Origin: Paralvinella palmiformis | Taxonomy: Eukaryota; Annelida; Polychaeta; Terebellida; Alvinellidae | Reading direction: 5' to 3' | DNA: 64,000 nucleotides | NCBI GenBank assembly: GCA_025642065.1 | Contig: JAODUP010000106.1 | Span: 81,001-145,000 of the forward strand | Shown: positions 1 through 31,422 of the stretch, piece after piece | Numbering within the stretch: position 1 is the first letter of the stretch | How the letters are laid out: every line of letters starts with the position of its first letter | The notes under the pieces: generated by a model | What the model was told of the DNA's origin: nothing | Databases searched by the model: none | The model's input: only the letters and a program-made list of their open reading frames with translations | Translations under genes and position numbers: made by a program

Positions 1-868
1 TTCGGCTATGGATGACTCAAAATCTGAGAATAAAACAAATATTTTATATTTGGCATCACCACATTGTGTTAAATCCCTAAAGACACCAGCATTACAGATG
101 GGTGCATCTTCGATTACCCCTAATGGGTCAGTAAAAAATCTAGGGGTTATTTTTGACCAATGTATTAACATGCATGAACATGTCACATCAGTATGCCGAG
201 CTGCCTACTACCATCTTAAGAACATCCACTGTTTAAAAGCATTCTTGACACAAGAATCACTTGTAACTGTAGTTCATGCCTTTGTTACATCTCGTATAGA
301 CTATTTTAACTCCCTGTTATATGGCATATCTGATTATAACATTAATCGCCTTCAGTGAATTCAGAATAGTGCAGCTCGCATTGTAACAAATACTAGAAAA
401 TATGATCATATCACCCCAATTCTTCAAACACTACATTGGCTACCTGTTAGACAGCGTATCCATTTTAAGATTCTGTTAATAACTTATAAATCTATTAATG
501 ATATGGCACCAGAATACCTGTGTGAACTGGTTTCCATTAGAAAGTCATCCCGAAAACTCAGGTCATCCAGTCAGATACTATTGCAGGTGCCAGTGTCTCG
601 GCTCAAGTCATATGGTGATTGTGCGTTTAGTGTTGCATCCCCCAATTTGTGGAATAAGTTGCCGGCAAATATTAGAAATGCGTCGTCTCTTGGAAATTTT
701 AAGTCTCTTCTAAAAACACACCTATTTAAGGTCGCTTTCACAGATAAATAATTATTATCTTTTAAATCATTACAGGGTTTTACAGACATTATTTGGGGTA
801 TTATTATATTACATATTATTTGTACAGCGCCTTTGAATGGCTCCTGCTAGTAAGGGCGCTTTATTAAA
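1..868 (+). mobile_element. 3' end of an L2/CR1-type non-LTR retrotransposon, copy 1
   Basis: The frame from position 8 to 751 encodes the C-terminal part of a reverse-transcriptase polyprotein, downstream of the catalytic core. Recognisable segments are NLGVIFD, a block around SRIDYFNSLLYG, IQNSAARIV and LHWLPVRQRIHFK, and a final block with NLWNKLPANIR. These are typical of L2/CR1-group elements. One in-frame TGA at 356-358 breaks the frame; copy 2 at 14.3 kb has CTA (Leu) there, so this copy is dead. The upstream RT and endonuclease lie outside the window. The 3' UTR ends in a conserved terminus (GGGCGCTTTATTAAATA) that runs into an AT microsatellite. It lies in the 3' flank of CRHBP in opposite orientation. 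Confidence 0.85.
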
Positions 869-870
869 TA

Positions 871-943
<73 letters not shown>

Positions 944-951
944 GGGGGAGT

Positions 952-1009
<58 letters not shown>

Positions 1010-1223
1010 AATACCCTCCACCTTTCTCTCATCTAGCGTCTGAGCCAGTGCCTATAGAAGCCATGTGCCAGAAAGCTAATTATCATTCCAGGTATTTTAC
1101 TGTCTTCAGCCTGTCATACTCTCATTTATAGCCACTTTCTATTGAAAGTATTTAATCTAACATCGGACAAAATTGGAATTTTACACTTAGCTCGGAAATA
1201 GATAAATATTTTTCTTTATCCCT
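869..1223. repeat. AT and AG microsatellites; CRHBP 3' flank
   Basis: An (AT)n tract runs to about 939 directly after the L2 terminus, followed by (AG)n at about 949-1007. The remaining 200 bases up to the CRHBP stop codon are non-repetitive and probably contain its 3' UTR. Confidence 0.8.
1151..1156 (-). promoter_or_regulatory. candidate polyadenylation signal ATTAAA for CRHBP
   Basis: On the minus strand the hexamer ATTAAA lies about 70 bases after the CRHBP stop codon, the first plausible poly(A) signal variant. This is inference from position and hexamer only; a canonical AATAAA is found further on inside the L2 terminus (849-854). Confidence 0.3.
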
Positions 1224-19451
<18,228 letters not shown>

Positions 19452-19775
19452 CTCACCAAACGTAGCACCGTCTCGCCTCAACAACAACAACAACAACAAC
19501 TTGAAATTCTCCCGAAAAGGTGAAACCAACCGAAGCCAGGTGATCCACCTCAATTCTCTCAGATGCTGAATTCCCTTACGGAGCGTGCGGCAACTGGATA
19601 CGTTCTGGAGACAGTCACCACCGTAAGACTTCCCGTATCTGGGGCCGAGTCGTGTGTATGGTCGTTGCGTCGCTGCTTAGTGGCGAACACTTGGGGGAAC
19701 TAATGACTTGCGACGAGTTGGGCTGGGGGTGATCGGCTGAGCTACGTTTGGCTTTGGGGCGCTTTTTATTGGCTC
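19452..19775 (-). promoter_or_regulatory. CRHBP 5' UTR and candidate core promoter
   Basis: The GC-rich stretch upstream of the CRHBP ATG has no other minus-strand ATG near it. A CCAAT box overlapping a TATA-like AATAAAAAG (minus strand, 19761-19772) lies about 310 bases before the ATG. This is position-based inference; no transcript data support the start site, and a further upstream exon is possible. Confidence 0.3.
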
Positions 19776-20302
19776 GTTTAGCTGCCTGATTGGCCGACTG
19801 TTGGGCTAACTGGGCTAGCTGTGGCTGGCTGGTTGAGCGAGGCGTGTCTCAGTATTCCAGGCCAAGTGCGTGGGCAGATGGTTTTTGGCCAGCACTGGAT
19901 AGATTTGGGTACGATGTTGGGGTGGGAAGGGGAGCGGGTTGGTCCTTGTATCTTTTAAGGCGAATGGAATCGGCGCTTATCGCATGAAGGGATATCGTAA
20001 GCAAGAAAACGACCCACTCCATACCATACCCCCCGCAGGTAGTACCTATGTCAGAGCGAACGAGAAATAAATTACCAACACGTTCCGGAGTTTTCCGGAT
20101 TTCGTCCTTTTTCGGGTCGTGCCCTTTGTTCCCGACACTTCCAGTAATTAGGCGTTTTTTGTTTCTAATACCTAGGTTACCTGGCCGTTATCCAATTGCG
20201 TCCAACAAGTGGCATTGTTCAATGACCATTATAGATCGTCCTTTGTTCGGCTTGTGATGACTTAATGAGACTCCTCGATACGCCATAGATTCAGCTAATT
20301 AG

Positions 20303-20350
<48 letters not shown>

Positions 20351-20522
20351 GGAGTGGATAGGGAGAAAGTGAAAAACTCAGAGATAGACTCAGAGAGAGA
20401 GAGAGGGGGGGGGGAGAGAGAGACTTAGAGAGAAAGAGAGACTCAGAGAGAGAGAGCGAGGGGGGAAGCTCCTTAGTGAGAGGGGGAGGGGGGAGGGGAG
20501 AGTGAGAAAGAGAAAAACTCAG

Positions 20523-20554
<32 letters not shown>

Positions 20555-20587
20555 CTCAGAGAGAGAGAGAGGGAGAGGGAGAGACTC

Positions 20588-20655
<68 letters not shown>

Positions 20656-20722
20656 AACTCAAGAGAGAGACACAAGAGAGAGAGAGAGAGAGAGGAGAGA
20701 GAGACTTAAGAGAGAGACCCAA

Positions 20723-20761
<39 letters not shown>

Positions 20762-21244
20762 GACACAGACAGACAGACAGACAGACTCAGAAAAAAAAGA
20801 CTCAGAGAGAGAGAGATAGAGAGAGAGAAGAATGCTGCATGACCCATCATCGCCTCATCTGTCAGGTAAATGCCTTCCCCTTACACCATGTAACCAGATC
20901 ATCATCTGTCTGGTGACAAGGTTATAATCTTATTATGACATTAATCGCGATTAATGGCGTGTGCAATTTTCAAAAAATCACAGTAGAACCTTTATATTCC
21001 GATCAAGCGATTGAGTTGCCAATTAATGTGACCAAACTACTCAAGTAACCCGACAAGACCAACGACTAGTATTCACTTTTCGGTGATCTCTGACCATATT
21101 TTCAGTTTATTAGTATTCCTGAAAATCGTCTTAGTTCGGTTGAAATAATGAGTTTCAGCTCTACATACATCGAATTCTAGGCAGCCATTATTGGCTGCCC
21201 TGATATAGACAATTCGGCGAAGGCGGGAAATACGAAATGTATAT
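19776..21244. other. no gene seen; AT and GA-rich microsatellites
   Basis: (AT)n lies at 20306-20347 and a 450-base GA-rich tract with CT/CAA interruptions at 20380-20829. A short hairpin, GGCAGCCA and TGGCTGCC with a four-base loop, is at 21180-21199. Confidence 0.7.
20380..20829 (+). repeat. long GA-rich tract
   Basis: This is predominantly (GA)n with scattered ACTCA and ACAGAC units. It generates long Arg/Glu or Ser/Leu pseudo-ORFs. Confidence 0.95.
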
Positions 21245-21340
21245 ATATGTTACATTCAATCTGTATAATCAGGTAATATGTATATTACCTGAGATATTCA
21301 GGTAATCGGTTTTAAATCTCAGTTAGCAATATACGTAGAC
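21245..21340. repeat. hairpin repeat element, copy 2
   Basis: It contains CAGGTAATATGTATATTACC followed by TATTCAGGTAAT and CTCAGTTAGCAATATACGTA, matching the blocks at 11630-11720. Confidence 0.5.
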
Positions 21341-24300
21341 CACGTGACCAGGTTAATGGATCAGCCGAGCCGAAACAATCCCCCAATCGATGTTGATGCG
21401 CACACCAATGTGATTAACTGTATGAAGTGTTATTTTTAAATAGAATTTTCTCTCAGATCCGTAGCCGTTGACCGCCTCTTTGGCCTCATGACCGTGGCTT
21501 ATACCGTTGGACTTCCTTACTCATTGTCATGTACGGGAGGTCAAAAGTTGGAATCCCGGCCGTGGCACTATATTAGGAGGAGTTTTTCATCCAAGCAGGC
21601 AACTGGTAAGGTTTTCTCCGCCGAATATGTGGTGAAGCAGTAAATTACAGACCGTCTGCCTCATTTGAGGTAGGCAAGTCACGTAAAATAACCGCCATTT
21701 CGGCCATTATTATTATTATTAGTAGTAGTAGTAGTAGTAGTAGTAATAGTAGCAGTAGTAGTAGTAGTAATAGTAGTAGTAGTAGTAGTAGTAGTAGTAG
21801 CAGTAGTAGTAGTAGTAGTATAGCCTGAATGGAAAAGGTAGCGAGTTTTTAGATTCTGTATCAAACCGATACAATAAGATAAATTATAAGATGCCATTAA
21901 ATACCCATTATCGTTTCCCGTTTTGCAAAATCCTCATTTTGGGCAATTTATAGATATTTCACTTACGTGCGGGATTATAAATATAGTTGCCTAACTAATG
22001 CAATTATTCCTGGTTATTAATCATCAGTGATATTTGGTATCTCGTATAAACCCGGAGACATTGGGGAGATCAATGTAAACAAAATCGCTATCCGGACACG
22101 AATAACGTGGTTGCCCGACACGGACACTGCGCTGATTACTTCCATCGCCGCGAATTTTATGAAACAGTGGAATCTGGCGCGGGGTATGCCACCAGGAGCT
22201 CACCTCTAGCCCGGAATTCAATGCTTCCTAGCTACGCACAATATATTGACGAAATAACGTTATCTATAATTCACTTTGATGAAAACTTTCAAATTAACCC
22301 CTCCATCAGCAGCCGGTGGGAGGGGGGGGGCATGCATCTCTGGATATACTTCGTCACTCGGTACATCGTACGAAGATAACTGAAGCCGTCGTCGGATCTG
22401 GCCGATCATCAACGTGAATTCACCCCCGTCCCAGTCTGTGCACTATGACCATAACGCAGCGGGGGTGAATACGTGAAAACAAATACCAAACTTTTCGAGT
22501 TGTGCTGCTCTACGCAGGCGTATTGGTGTGTATGTAAATATGGGGAAAATTACCGTACGAGTGCGCAGCCGCGCTGTAAGATGGCCGAGCTCACTCCTAA
22601 TCGACCCCTATTACCATATTGAGACTTCACATCAAAGCTCGGCTCATCGCCACTAGTCGCACCCGAGATGTCCTATTTTTAAAGCAGCAATAATCCAAAT
22701 ATTGCTAGAACAAAGACGGCTGTACCCGTTAGCCATCTTAGACCGAATTAGCGTCCAATCAGCTAAGAAGCTAGACGTCTTCTTTCACCGATCCCCGGTG
22801 CCCTATGACCTCTGCCGTTGCAGGCTGGCTGTACGCCGCGGATTATCTGCTGCCCGTCCAGTTATAAGCGTGGAATAAAAAGCAACGGGGTAATCTTAAA
22901 ATGGTCCAATTCGCTAAAATAGAACATTCCAATTTTGCGTTCTGGTAAAGCAATGAAGATGAAGCGTATTACGGACGATATTAGCCAAGGCCGCTGAACA
23001 AGGAAGCGTAAATCCAGTTCCAGAACTCAGAACTGAGATAAGCGTCGGTATCGTCCTATCTGATAACCGTCATCTTTCGTCATAAGTGTTTAGAGAAATT
23101 GTTGATGGATTGTTATTATCCTAAGTTGGACCACTTTTATCGTCGTGCATGGATTGCTATCACAATCCATCTCCTGGATGCTGCTAGATGGCACGATGGA
23201 GTAGATAGAAGCGGTCATCATCTGATCCACCGATTTAGACAGCGGTTTGTTGACGTTAATATCCGGATCTCGTTGACCGGTTTAGAATTCCGACTGATCA
23301 AACAGAGCTATAACTGACTTTAGTTAGATGTCAGACAGAATAGCGACATCTGTGGGAAGTGGAACAGACTGAGAGAAAGTGGTAATATTAAATGATATTT
23401 CTGCGTCGATACACCGTTAAGCATCACTCACTCACTCACTCACTCACTCACTCACTCACTCACTCACTCACTCACTCACTCACTCACTCACTCACTCACT
23501 CACTCACTCACTCACTCACTCACTCACTCACTACACTAACTCCAAGTACCTGAACTGTTAAAGTTGCCAGACACATCTTCAGAAGAACCCTGGTTAGAGT
23601 CTTGTAGCTATCTGTGCCAGGCTCGCAGAACTCTTCCAGATTCCACATGGCCGAGTACACACGGCGTTAAATAAACTACGTACTTGCGGACGTCATTGGA
23701 AAATTTGCGCCAGAACGCTTCAGACGCGCGCGCGTGTCTGCGTTTGCGGCACCCCCCGCGCGCGCGCTCGTGTCTGTGCCGCAAGATTGTTTTAGTGAAG
23801 TGTCCTGCGGGATTCAAGTCGACCGTCCGCTGCCCCCCCCCCCCCCACAAAGGCAACAGCCCCGTCTAACATGGTAGCCCGGGGAAAGGATTCAATTCGT
23901 TAAAAGAATCCATAATCAAATGAACGGAAGGAATCCAACCAACTTTAAAGTTGACATCTTTGTATCGATTGGGCTCTGGAGAGCCGGACACTGGCCATAA
24001 TGGTTGCCGGAGGAGACAAAATGGCCGCCCTATGGAATCCTTTGTCCACGCCAGCAAGCAGGTGACGTTCCTTACTATTAATATAATGTCGTTCGCTGGT
24101 TCACCGAGTATTGGGCAGCACCTGTACAGCAAACGATCTTTTAATAGCAAAACGACAGAGCGATTATAACAACAACAACAGCAGTTAGCAGTAGCAACAA
24201 TATTAACCGCAACAGCAACAATAATAGCAACAACAACAACAAACGCGTCGCACCAATTAACATTTCTATAATAACACTTTAATGTAACTGACCTTGTTGG

Positions 24301-24599
24301 ACAGAAGGTCATCCGTCAGTTATAAATAAAGCTTATACCTTGCGATAGATAGAATTAAGTCTCCTCTTATGATACTCACAGGCTAAATGGGGGATATAAT
24401 AATCATCATCATCATCATCGTGATCATTACTCTCTGATGGTAATTATAGACAGCCTATATTTTAATCTGTTATCTCCCATTATATTGTTATATTATAAAC
24501 ATGGAGCTGATTCTCTTTAAAAGAAAAGATTCATGTTTTGTGTGTACCAGTTGACATGTGTGTTGTTATCTAGAAAGGATATGACAGTGATAAAAGAAC
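21341..24599. other. no confident gene; simple repeats
   Basis: There is a GTA/GCA triplet tract at 21716-21821, (CACT)n at 23426-23531, a CG-rich GCGC patch near 23725-23770 and CAA-rich sequence at 24168-24242. Short open segments near 22.0 kb and 23.55-23.66 kb are not recognisable. Confidence 0.6.
23426..23531 (+). repeat. (CACT)n microsatellite
   Basis: About 26 CACT units form this tract. Confidence 0.95.
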
Positions 24600-24622
24600 T
24601 AGATAGATAGATATATAGATAT

Positions 24623-24662
<40 letters not shown>

Positions 24663-24673
24663 ATAGATTGATT

Positions 24674-24729
<56 letters not shown>

Positions 24730-24895
24730 TATAGATAGAAAAATAGATAGGTAGGTAGGTTGGTAGTATATGATGAGATGGATGGATGGATGGATGGATG
24801 GATGGATGGATGGACGGACGGGCGGATGGACGGACGGACGGACGGACGGATGGATGGACGACGCCAAAACAGACAGACAGACAGACAGACACAGA
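24600..24895 (+). repeat. (GATA)n / (GGAT)n / (GACA)n compound tract
   Basis: GATA repeats run to about 24730, then GGAT and GGAC repeats at 24778-24855, then GACA to 24892. Confidence 0.95.
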
Positions 24896-25314
24896 GAGAG
24901 AGTAAGTAAAACAAGTTAGAATTAACACATTAAAGCTGTAATAATTTGGGAGTAGGTCCTTATTAAACAGTAATAAATGTTCCCACAAAATGCTATAATA
25001 TTCTTCACTCTCTTAATTTGGAGGAGACACAGAGTATCATAAGGCCAACTCAGATGCTGACTAAAACATATCATGTTTTAGTCCCAGGTGTGCAGAAAAA
25101 AACCATATTTGATGAGCACTAATTACTACAGATGGTGTCCTACGTCATTAGATGATATCCGTAGTGAATGATTCGGATGCCAGGTGCACTGATCATTCGG
25201 GATTCTATTAGGAACAATGACCGTTCCTCAGTCCCGAGGCAACAAATACAATAATGCCAGGTATACACTCAAATTGAAACTTGTTTATTTTGCATAACAC
25301 AAGTCCAATATTTA

Positions 25315-25357
<43 letters not shown>

Positions 25358-25784
25358 CGTGTGTGTGCGTGTGTGTGCGTGTTTGTGTGCTCGCGCGCGT
25401 GTGTATGTTATTATATACACTTATTGTAATGAGGTATGTCATGAATTCTTACTAGAAACTGTAGATCGGTAAATGTTGACGGACGTATTATGTTGGCGAA
25501 TTTGGCGAATGGAACTAGGATATACTTTTACTAGAAATGTGAAAATTGGTTTGAATAAATTGATTTTGACTTCTTATTTTATGAAAACGTTATAAGTTAG
25601 TTTGTCAGGGATTGTTAATTGGTTGAAATTATGATCTTTTATGAAACGTTATGTTGTTTGCAGGGAAACGTTTTGCCTTTTTGTGGTGTATGCGCGCGCG
25701 TGTGTGTGTGTGTGTGTGTGTGTGCATGTGTGGTTCCGTGCGGCAGAAGGAACTCAATATATGCCGACACACACACAGACACAC

Positions 25785-25833
<49 letters not shown>

Positions 25834-25887
25834 AGCGCAACAAAAAATATATATATATATATATATATATACACACTCAAAATGCCG

Positions 25888-25949
<62 letters not shown>

Positions 25950-25964
25950 TACACACACGCGCAG

Positions 25965-26012
<48 letters not shown>

Positions 26013-26359
26013 GATATGGTAATTTAAAATTCGATTAGCAATCCCCACAAATCATCTTCACCGGTATATGATGTCACAACATCGTATGTGGAAGTCTTTT
26101 AATAGAGCATCTTTCTTATCATGGTATTGTTGTCCTATCAGAATGTCGGCCAGAAATAGCTGCGCTTATTCAAAGACGCCACCGAATGTCACCAAAGATG
26201 GCACTGATGTCAACTGTAATCCTCTGTCTATTGGCTGTTTGTTTATAGAAGGTCTTTTGTGTGTGTGGCGGGTGTCGCAATAAAATATGAATATTCATCG
26301 GGTTCACATCGGGATTTTAGCCCCGGACATAGAGGAGAGAGGGTGTGTGTGTGTCTGTA

Positions 26360-26390
<31 letters not shown>

Positions 26391-27225
26391 AAGAGAGAGA
26401 GGTTTTCTTCCTTTGACCCGGGGCTATAATCGGGAACAAACGCGATGGTGTTATTTCTAATGTGCGTGCTACGGGTCTGTAAAAATAGCACGCCCTTTCT
26501 AAAGAGGACTTTATTCACGATTGTGGCCGTCGCAGAATGGGGCGTCCCCGTATATCGTACGGCTGGGGGTTCGACGCCCGGCACTTAAGGCTGAATCTTA
26601 TCTGCCGTTCCAGGTCGTCGCGTTCGTCCTGTCGTTTGTGTAGATGAAGCTTTAAAACAACGACGAGGCTCCGCATAGGCCGAGTCTTTAGAAAGATCGG
26701 CGCCAAAAGGCTCATTTTGTGACCGCCTCCGTTTGTGATCGTCCTTGACCCATTCAAAAGGACGCAAATGGGAAAAGTTATAAATCGTGAAATTCTGCAT
26801 CCCCGAACCTCCATTGGTTCCAGTTGGAGATGGGGGGGGGGGGCGAATTTCATCCGCTCGGAACATTACACAACGAAGAGACGATGAACTCACTCATCCA
26901 CGCCAACATTCCCACTCGCACCCACATTTACACCGCCCTACGCCCACACCCACACCACACCCATCGATCATCCATACGGGGGATCACGACTCCCAATGTT
27001 TTGAGCCGAGAGAATGGTCATAAGCAACGAGACTCCAACTCTAAACTCGAGCGTCGAACACGCTCGCTATCAATGAGGCCAGTGGAATTCACTGAGAACA
27101 CGCGCACGCGCAGGCACGCACGCACGCACATTCCCTGCCCCAGGGATGGGGACCGTGAGTAATCTTCATTCAGAGGATTACAGGAACTACTCTACGAACA
27201 ATCACTCACTATCCATGGTGAAGTC
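24896..27225. other. no confident gene; compound microsatellites
   Basis: (AT)n and GT repeats lie at 25317-25400. A GT / AC / GA / AT compound runs at about 25690-26009. A GT tract is at 26342-26382, and a C/G-rich run near 26830. The 26510-26585 stretch has a B-box-like GGGGTTCGACGCC and may be an old tRNA-related head. Confidence 0.6.
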
Positions 27226-27321
27226 TATGTGACCTAATTGGTAGCGCAGTTGGCATACATACCTCTAGCCCCCGGGATCAAATCCCGGTCGGGCTATATC
27301 AGAAGTCGTGTTTCATCTTTC

Positions 27322-27365
<44 letters not shown>

Positions 27366-27366
27366 T
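27226..27366 (+). mobile_element. SINE-A copy with AAT tail
   Basis: GACCTAATTGGTAGCGCAGTT (A-box), GGGATCAAATCCCGGTC (B-box region) and GTGTTTCATCTTTCA are followed by (AAT)n. The tail differs from the ATC tail of other copies. Confidence 0.65.
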
Positions 27367-27927
27367 ATGGCAGTTATGTTTCATAATCATTAACAACATA
27401 AGAAGATCCAGGTTAATAATCAAGCATTATTTCATTAGCATCAGTTACGCGAACTTCAACATTCCGGAATGCACTGCTATCCTTCGGGATCGAACACACA
27501 CACACACACTGCCTTATGTCGGGAGCCAGAGCTCACCGACACAACATTGGGACGTCTATGGAGTGGCTCTGAGCTCTGATAGGTAACACATCTCTGGTTA
27601 CCGACAGCTTCCAGCTATAAAAACACGATCTGTACTCGGACTGACCTTACTGACACGGATTACACACTTCTAGCTCTTGTTGCCGTCCTGTCTGTTAAAT
27701 GAATGACGTTTATTGATATGATTCCCCCGAGGCAGCGAAAGCGTCCACGTCTGACACTGAACTGATTTGGAAATAATGGGTTATATACCACACTTAATAC
27801 GGTATTACATTACCGTGTAAGTTCAGAATATGTGACCATTCTCGCGCAAAGTATCCGTGCCAATAGTCATGGGATAGTTTATCCCCAAAAATACAGCCCC
27901 AACATTTTCTAGCTTCGAATTTAGGTG

Positions 27928-27967
<40 letters not shown>

Positions 27968-27988
27968 GCTCTCTCTGTCTCCCCCCCC
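27367..27988. other. no gene seen
   Basis: This is unique sequence with (AT)n at 27931-27964 and a C-run at 27981-27989. Confidence 0.6.
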
Positions 27989-28112
27989 CGTGGTCTAACT
28001 GATAGCGCGTTGGACCACAAATCACTACCACCTGAGTTCTAATCTCGACGTGGGCATATTTGAAGGTGTTTCATATTTGACTTCGATTCATTACCTTTAG
28101 AGTTCGTTCCGT
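27989..28112 (+). mobile_element. SINE-A copy
   Basis: CGTGGTCTAACTGATAGCGC, GAGTTCTAATCTCGACG and GAAGGTGTTTCATATTTGAC are present, with the first part of the second half. It is 3' truncated. Confidence 0.75.
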
Positions 28113-28764
28113 CAATTCACACCATTTGAAAACTCACCTTTTCAGACTTGCTCATCCTTCCTAAGTTTCCTTTCCATCTGATCATTTCTTGATGAACTTT
28201 GCATTGTACCCGGACTATGAGCTTGCTCAACCCTTCCACTAGGTGCGCCACTGAGCTCGATTCTTTTCGAGGATATTGGTGCAATAGAAGTTTTGTAATT
28301 ACTATATGAGCATTATGTAGCCAATTGTTTTTCTTTATGCTTAATGCCACTTTGTTGGCAGCAGGCCAATTATTAAAACTGTTTAAAGTTTATTGTTAGT
28401 TATATCCCCTTCACTGTACTGATTACTACAAAATATAGTTGTTTAATGAACAAATAAAATAAATTTAGTTATCCCCCGCCCTATGTCATTTCGTTAATTT
28501 GTCCCAAAAGCCGTGACCTAATCTGGTTTTAACTTAAACCGGATGTAATGCCTGTCGATGTTAATATTTTATTGTAAATAATTGTTTTACATTTTAATGT
28601 ATTTTAATATTTTTTCCTTTAGCTTCCCTTATCTTTTAGGTTATTTATTTCACGTCTTCTTATTGTGACGTAGGTGACTTGTATATGAGTGACGAAACGT
28701 CTGACGTAATGACTGGCGTAAAGGCGAATTTGACGTCGGCCGAAATGACGTAAGTAACGAGTAT

Positions 28765-28819
<55 letters not shown>

Positions 28820-29192
28820 CGTTGAAATGAAGCTGATAAAGTTCGATAATAAGACGGGTTATTTTGTTTACAGTGTGGTTGACAACTGTAATATCAAGAT
28901 TTATCTTTGTCCGATTGCGGGCACTTTATATATATAGGTAATTTTTCTGACGTCGATGAACGGAACCACTTGTTGATGGTGCGAAACTTGAACCAAGCTA
29001 AAAAATAACAAACGGATTACTAAATTAGCTATATATATATATATATATATATATATTTTATATATATATTATAATTAATTATTATCACAGCTCATCAACA
29101 GCTTGGCTTGTTGTCTATTAGCAGTTATCTTTGTTTGTTAATGCTTTCAATTAATGACGTCATTCCAGTTTCGTGTTAGCTTTATTTTCCCG

Positions 29193-29229
<37 letters not shown>

Positions 29230-29321
29230 TATCCAGACAAAATCTACCCGGAGACAATCCCACAGTACAAAATACCACAGAGCATAATCCCAGATAGTGA
29301 AAAGCGGGACAAAATCCCGAA
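28113..29321. other. no confident gene
   Basis: A minus-strand open segment ends at 28138 in front of a good donor (see findings). (AT)n lies at 28768-28812 and 29030-29056, and a GT tract at 29195-29228. Confidence 0.55.
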
Positions 29322-29504
29322 CAATAAAATCTCCCCCCCCCCACCACTCACAGGGGAGCGGTACGGAAACATGGAGCCGAAATATCACGAGGGTGAGCCG
29401 AGAAATTAATCTCTGGAAAAGTTTCGACTTCTTGCGGGGTTCGAACCTGTGACCGTTGGCACCAAGTGTCGGGTGCTTAACCGCTAGACCACGGGAGCTC
29501 ACCA
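29322..29504 (-). mobile_element. SINE-B copy with internal deletion
   Basis: The tRNA-like head on the minus strand reads CCCGTGGTCTAGCGGTTAAG with B-box AGGTTCGAACCCC. The middle of the element is deleted relative to the copies at 32.0 and 47.1 kb. The 3' end is truncated near the CACCACTCACAGGGGAGC block. Confidence 0.8.
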
Positions 29505-29517
29505 TTGTGTATTGTGT

Positions 29518-29576
<59 letters not shown>

Positions 29577-30475
29577 CTGTATTAATCAGATACAGCGCTC
29601 TTTTTTCTTAAAGCTCTTAACGTCAAACTATTTTCCCCTTCTTAACCCCTCCCTCCCCCTACTCCCCCCCCATACCTACACCAAAACAACAAGAGAAGAA
29701 CAACTAATCAGAAAATTCTAAAACTAATAATAATGTAGACTAATAGCTGTTATAATACATTATCTCAATAGCATTTCACCGTATCACCTGTATCCATCCG
29801 GTCCACCCACTGCTGAAAGATAATATACCTGGGGATAACTTATTACCGAAAGTGCTGCCTCTGGTGAATAGATTTAGATCGCGTGGAAGAGGTTCGTCGG
29901 TGCGATTTGGAGATTTGGATCAAATATCATATTAATTAACCAATCACACACTATGGTTTGTTGTTCGTTGTCATTAGCGTCATCTCTAATTATATACCGT
30001 AAAGGATTGGTGTGGGTAATTTCACGTGAAACAATGGTCGCAACAATATGGCATATAAAGGTGGTTACCTCCATATGGCCATATTTAATGTATTATTTTG
30101 GCGTTTAGGGACCGAAGCTTTATGGACATTTCTATGGAGTCGGTGGGCTAAATGGAAAGGTGACGGGGGCGAAGTGAAAGATGAAATATCATTCAGACAT
30201 AGTCAAGTCCGGATACGGCCTCATTTGTTAGAGTAAGGTATCAGATAAACATCACAAACAAACAAAATGGGAAGATAAATAAATGCTAAATTAGAAATTG
30301 TATAGGAAAAAAATTATATTATATCTAAATTAACATCACCCGTAATTATATTTGTTGTTATGTTATGCTCTGATAACTTATAGATCCCTTACCGTAATCC
30401 ACCGTTTTAAATTTCGGCAATCAGTTGTGTGATTCCATGACATAAGCTCACCAGACATAGGCTCACACCCTTAAT
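29505..30475. other. no gene seen; SINE-A relic on minus strand
   Basis: (AT)n lies at 29523-29573. A SINE-A relic at about 30120-30205 on the minus strand shows GGGCTAAATGG and GATGAAATATCATTC on the plus strand. Confidence 0.55.
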
Positions 30476-30594
30476 GGTCTTTTGGCCGTGTTTTAATGGG
30501 ATCCGGTCTTTTGCTTCCCGGTCATTTGCCCATTCGGTCTTTTGCCCCTCGCACTTTAGCCCCGTAGTTACTTTGGCCCATTAGTTTCGGTGTG

Positions 30595-30602
30595 TGTGTG
30601 TG

Positions 30603-30650
<48 letters not shown>
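30595..30650 (+). repeat. (GT)n microsatellite
   Basis: GT repeats with one interruption lie inside the transposon remnant. Confidence 0.9.
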
Positions 30651-30651
<1 letters not shown>

Positions 30652-31422
30652 ACTAAATGATGATCCAGAAAAGCTTAAAGAAACTGGGGACTAAAGACAA
30701 TAATGGAGTAATATTAATTCGAAATAATGAATCATCTGTGAGATTTATAATTAAACAATAATTATAATATATTCGGTGTACAATAAATTTATTTTGTTGT
30801 GTTATAGTTTTAATTTGAAAAATGATTAACATAAATAGGTTAATTAAAAAGTTAATTAAAAATAACGATAGTAATACATAAATTGGTAATTGGTAAAAGA
30901 TAATTTTAATGCAATATATAGGATATCCGGACACTTAGCCAACGGACATTTAGCCATTATTTGCGGGGGGAGGGTCATTTGGCTAACATTCATATTGTTT
31001 TTATCTTACACGTACCTATTCCGAGTACCTACTTGGAATACCTACTCCGAGTAGTTTATATTTTTAAATAATCAATTCCAATTCCAGAATTGAATTCACT
31101 CCCTATCTGTGTGCATATATATTGTTATATTTTTGAGCTTATATATGCTGTACCAATATTATGTTGTGTTTATGGATGTTGCAAATATAGGCCTATCTTT
31201 AGATAGGATGTTAGCAATATAAGAATTAATGCAGATTTTGTATGGGATAAAAGGGCCGTCCAATGCAAATAGATCTGGGTTAGGTTGCAGTGCTGCTGTT
31301 TGGTGTACCTTCAAGTTGACCAGATCATCAGGCCCTACACCAGAACCATTCCAGATCAATGACAGCGGCCAAGCGTCAAATTCCAGGATGATGGGACAAC
31401 CCTGAACTATGATGTCCAAGTC

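Noticed and set aside
19452..19553. upstream extension of CRHBP exon 1 with a poly-Leu run
   Set aside because: It needs a TTG start and reads through a triplet repeat; the ATG at 19449-19451 gives a normal signal peptide.
25619..26048. overlapping long ORFs on both strands
   Set aside because: They are translations of GT, AC, GA and AT microsatellites, open in several frames at once.
26515..26585. tRNA-like fold with GGGGTTCGACGCC
   Set aside because: The acceptor stem and D-arm do not pair well; at most an old SINE head.
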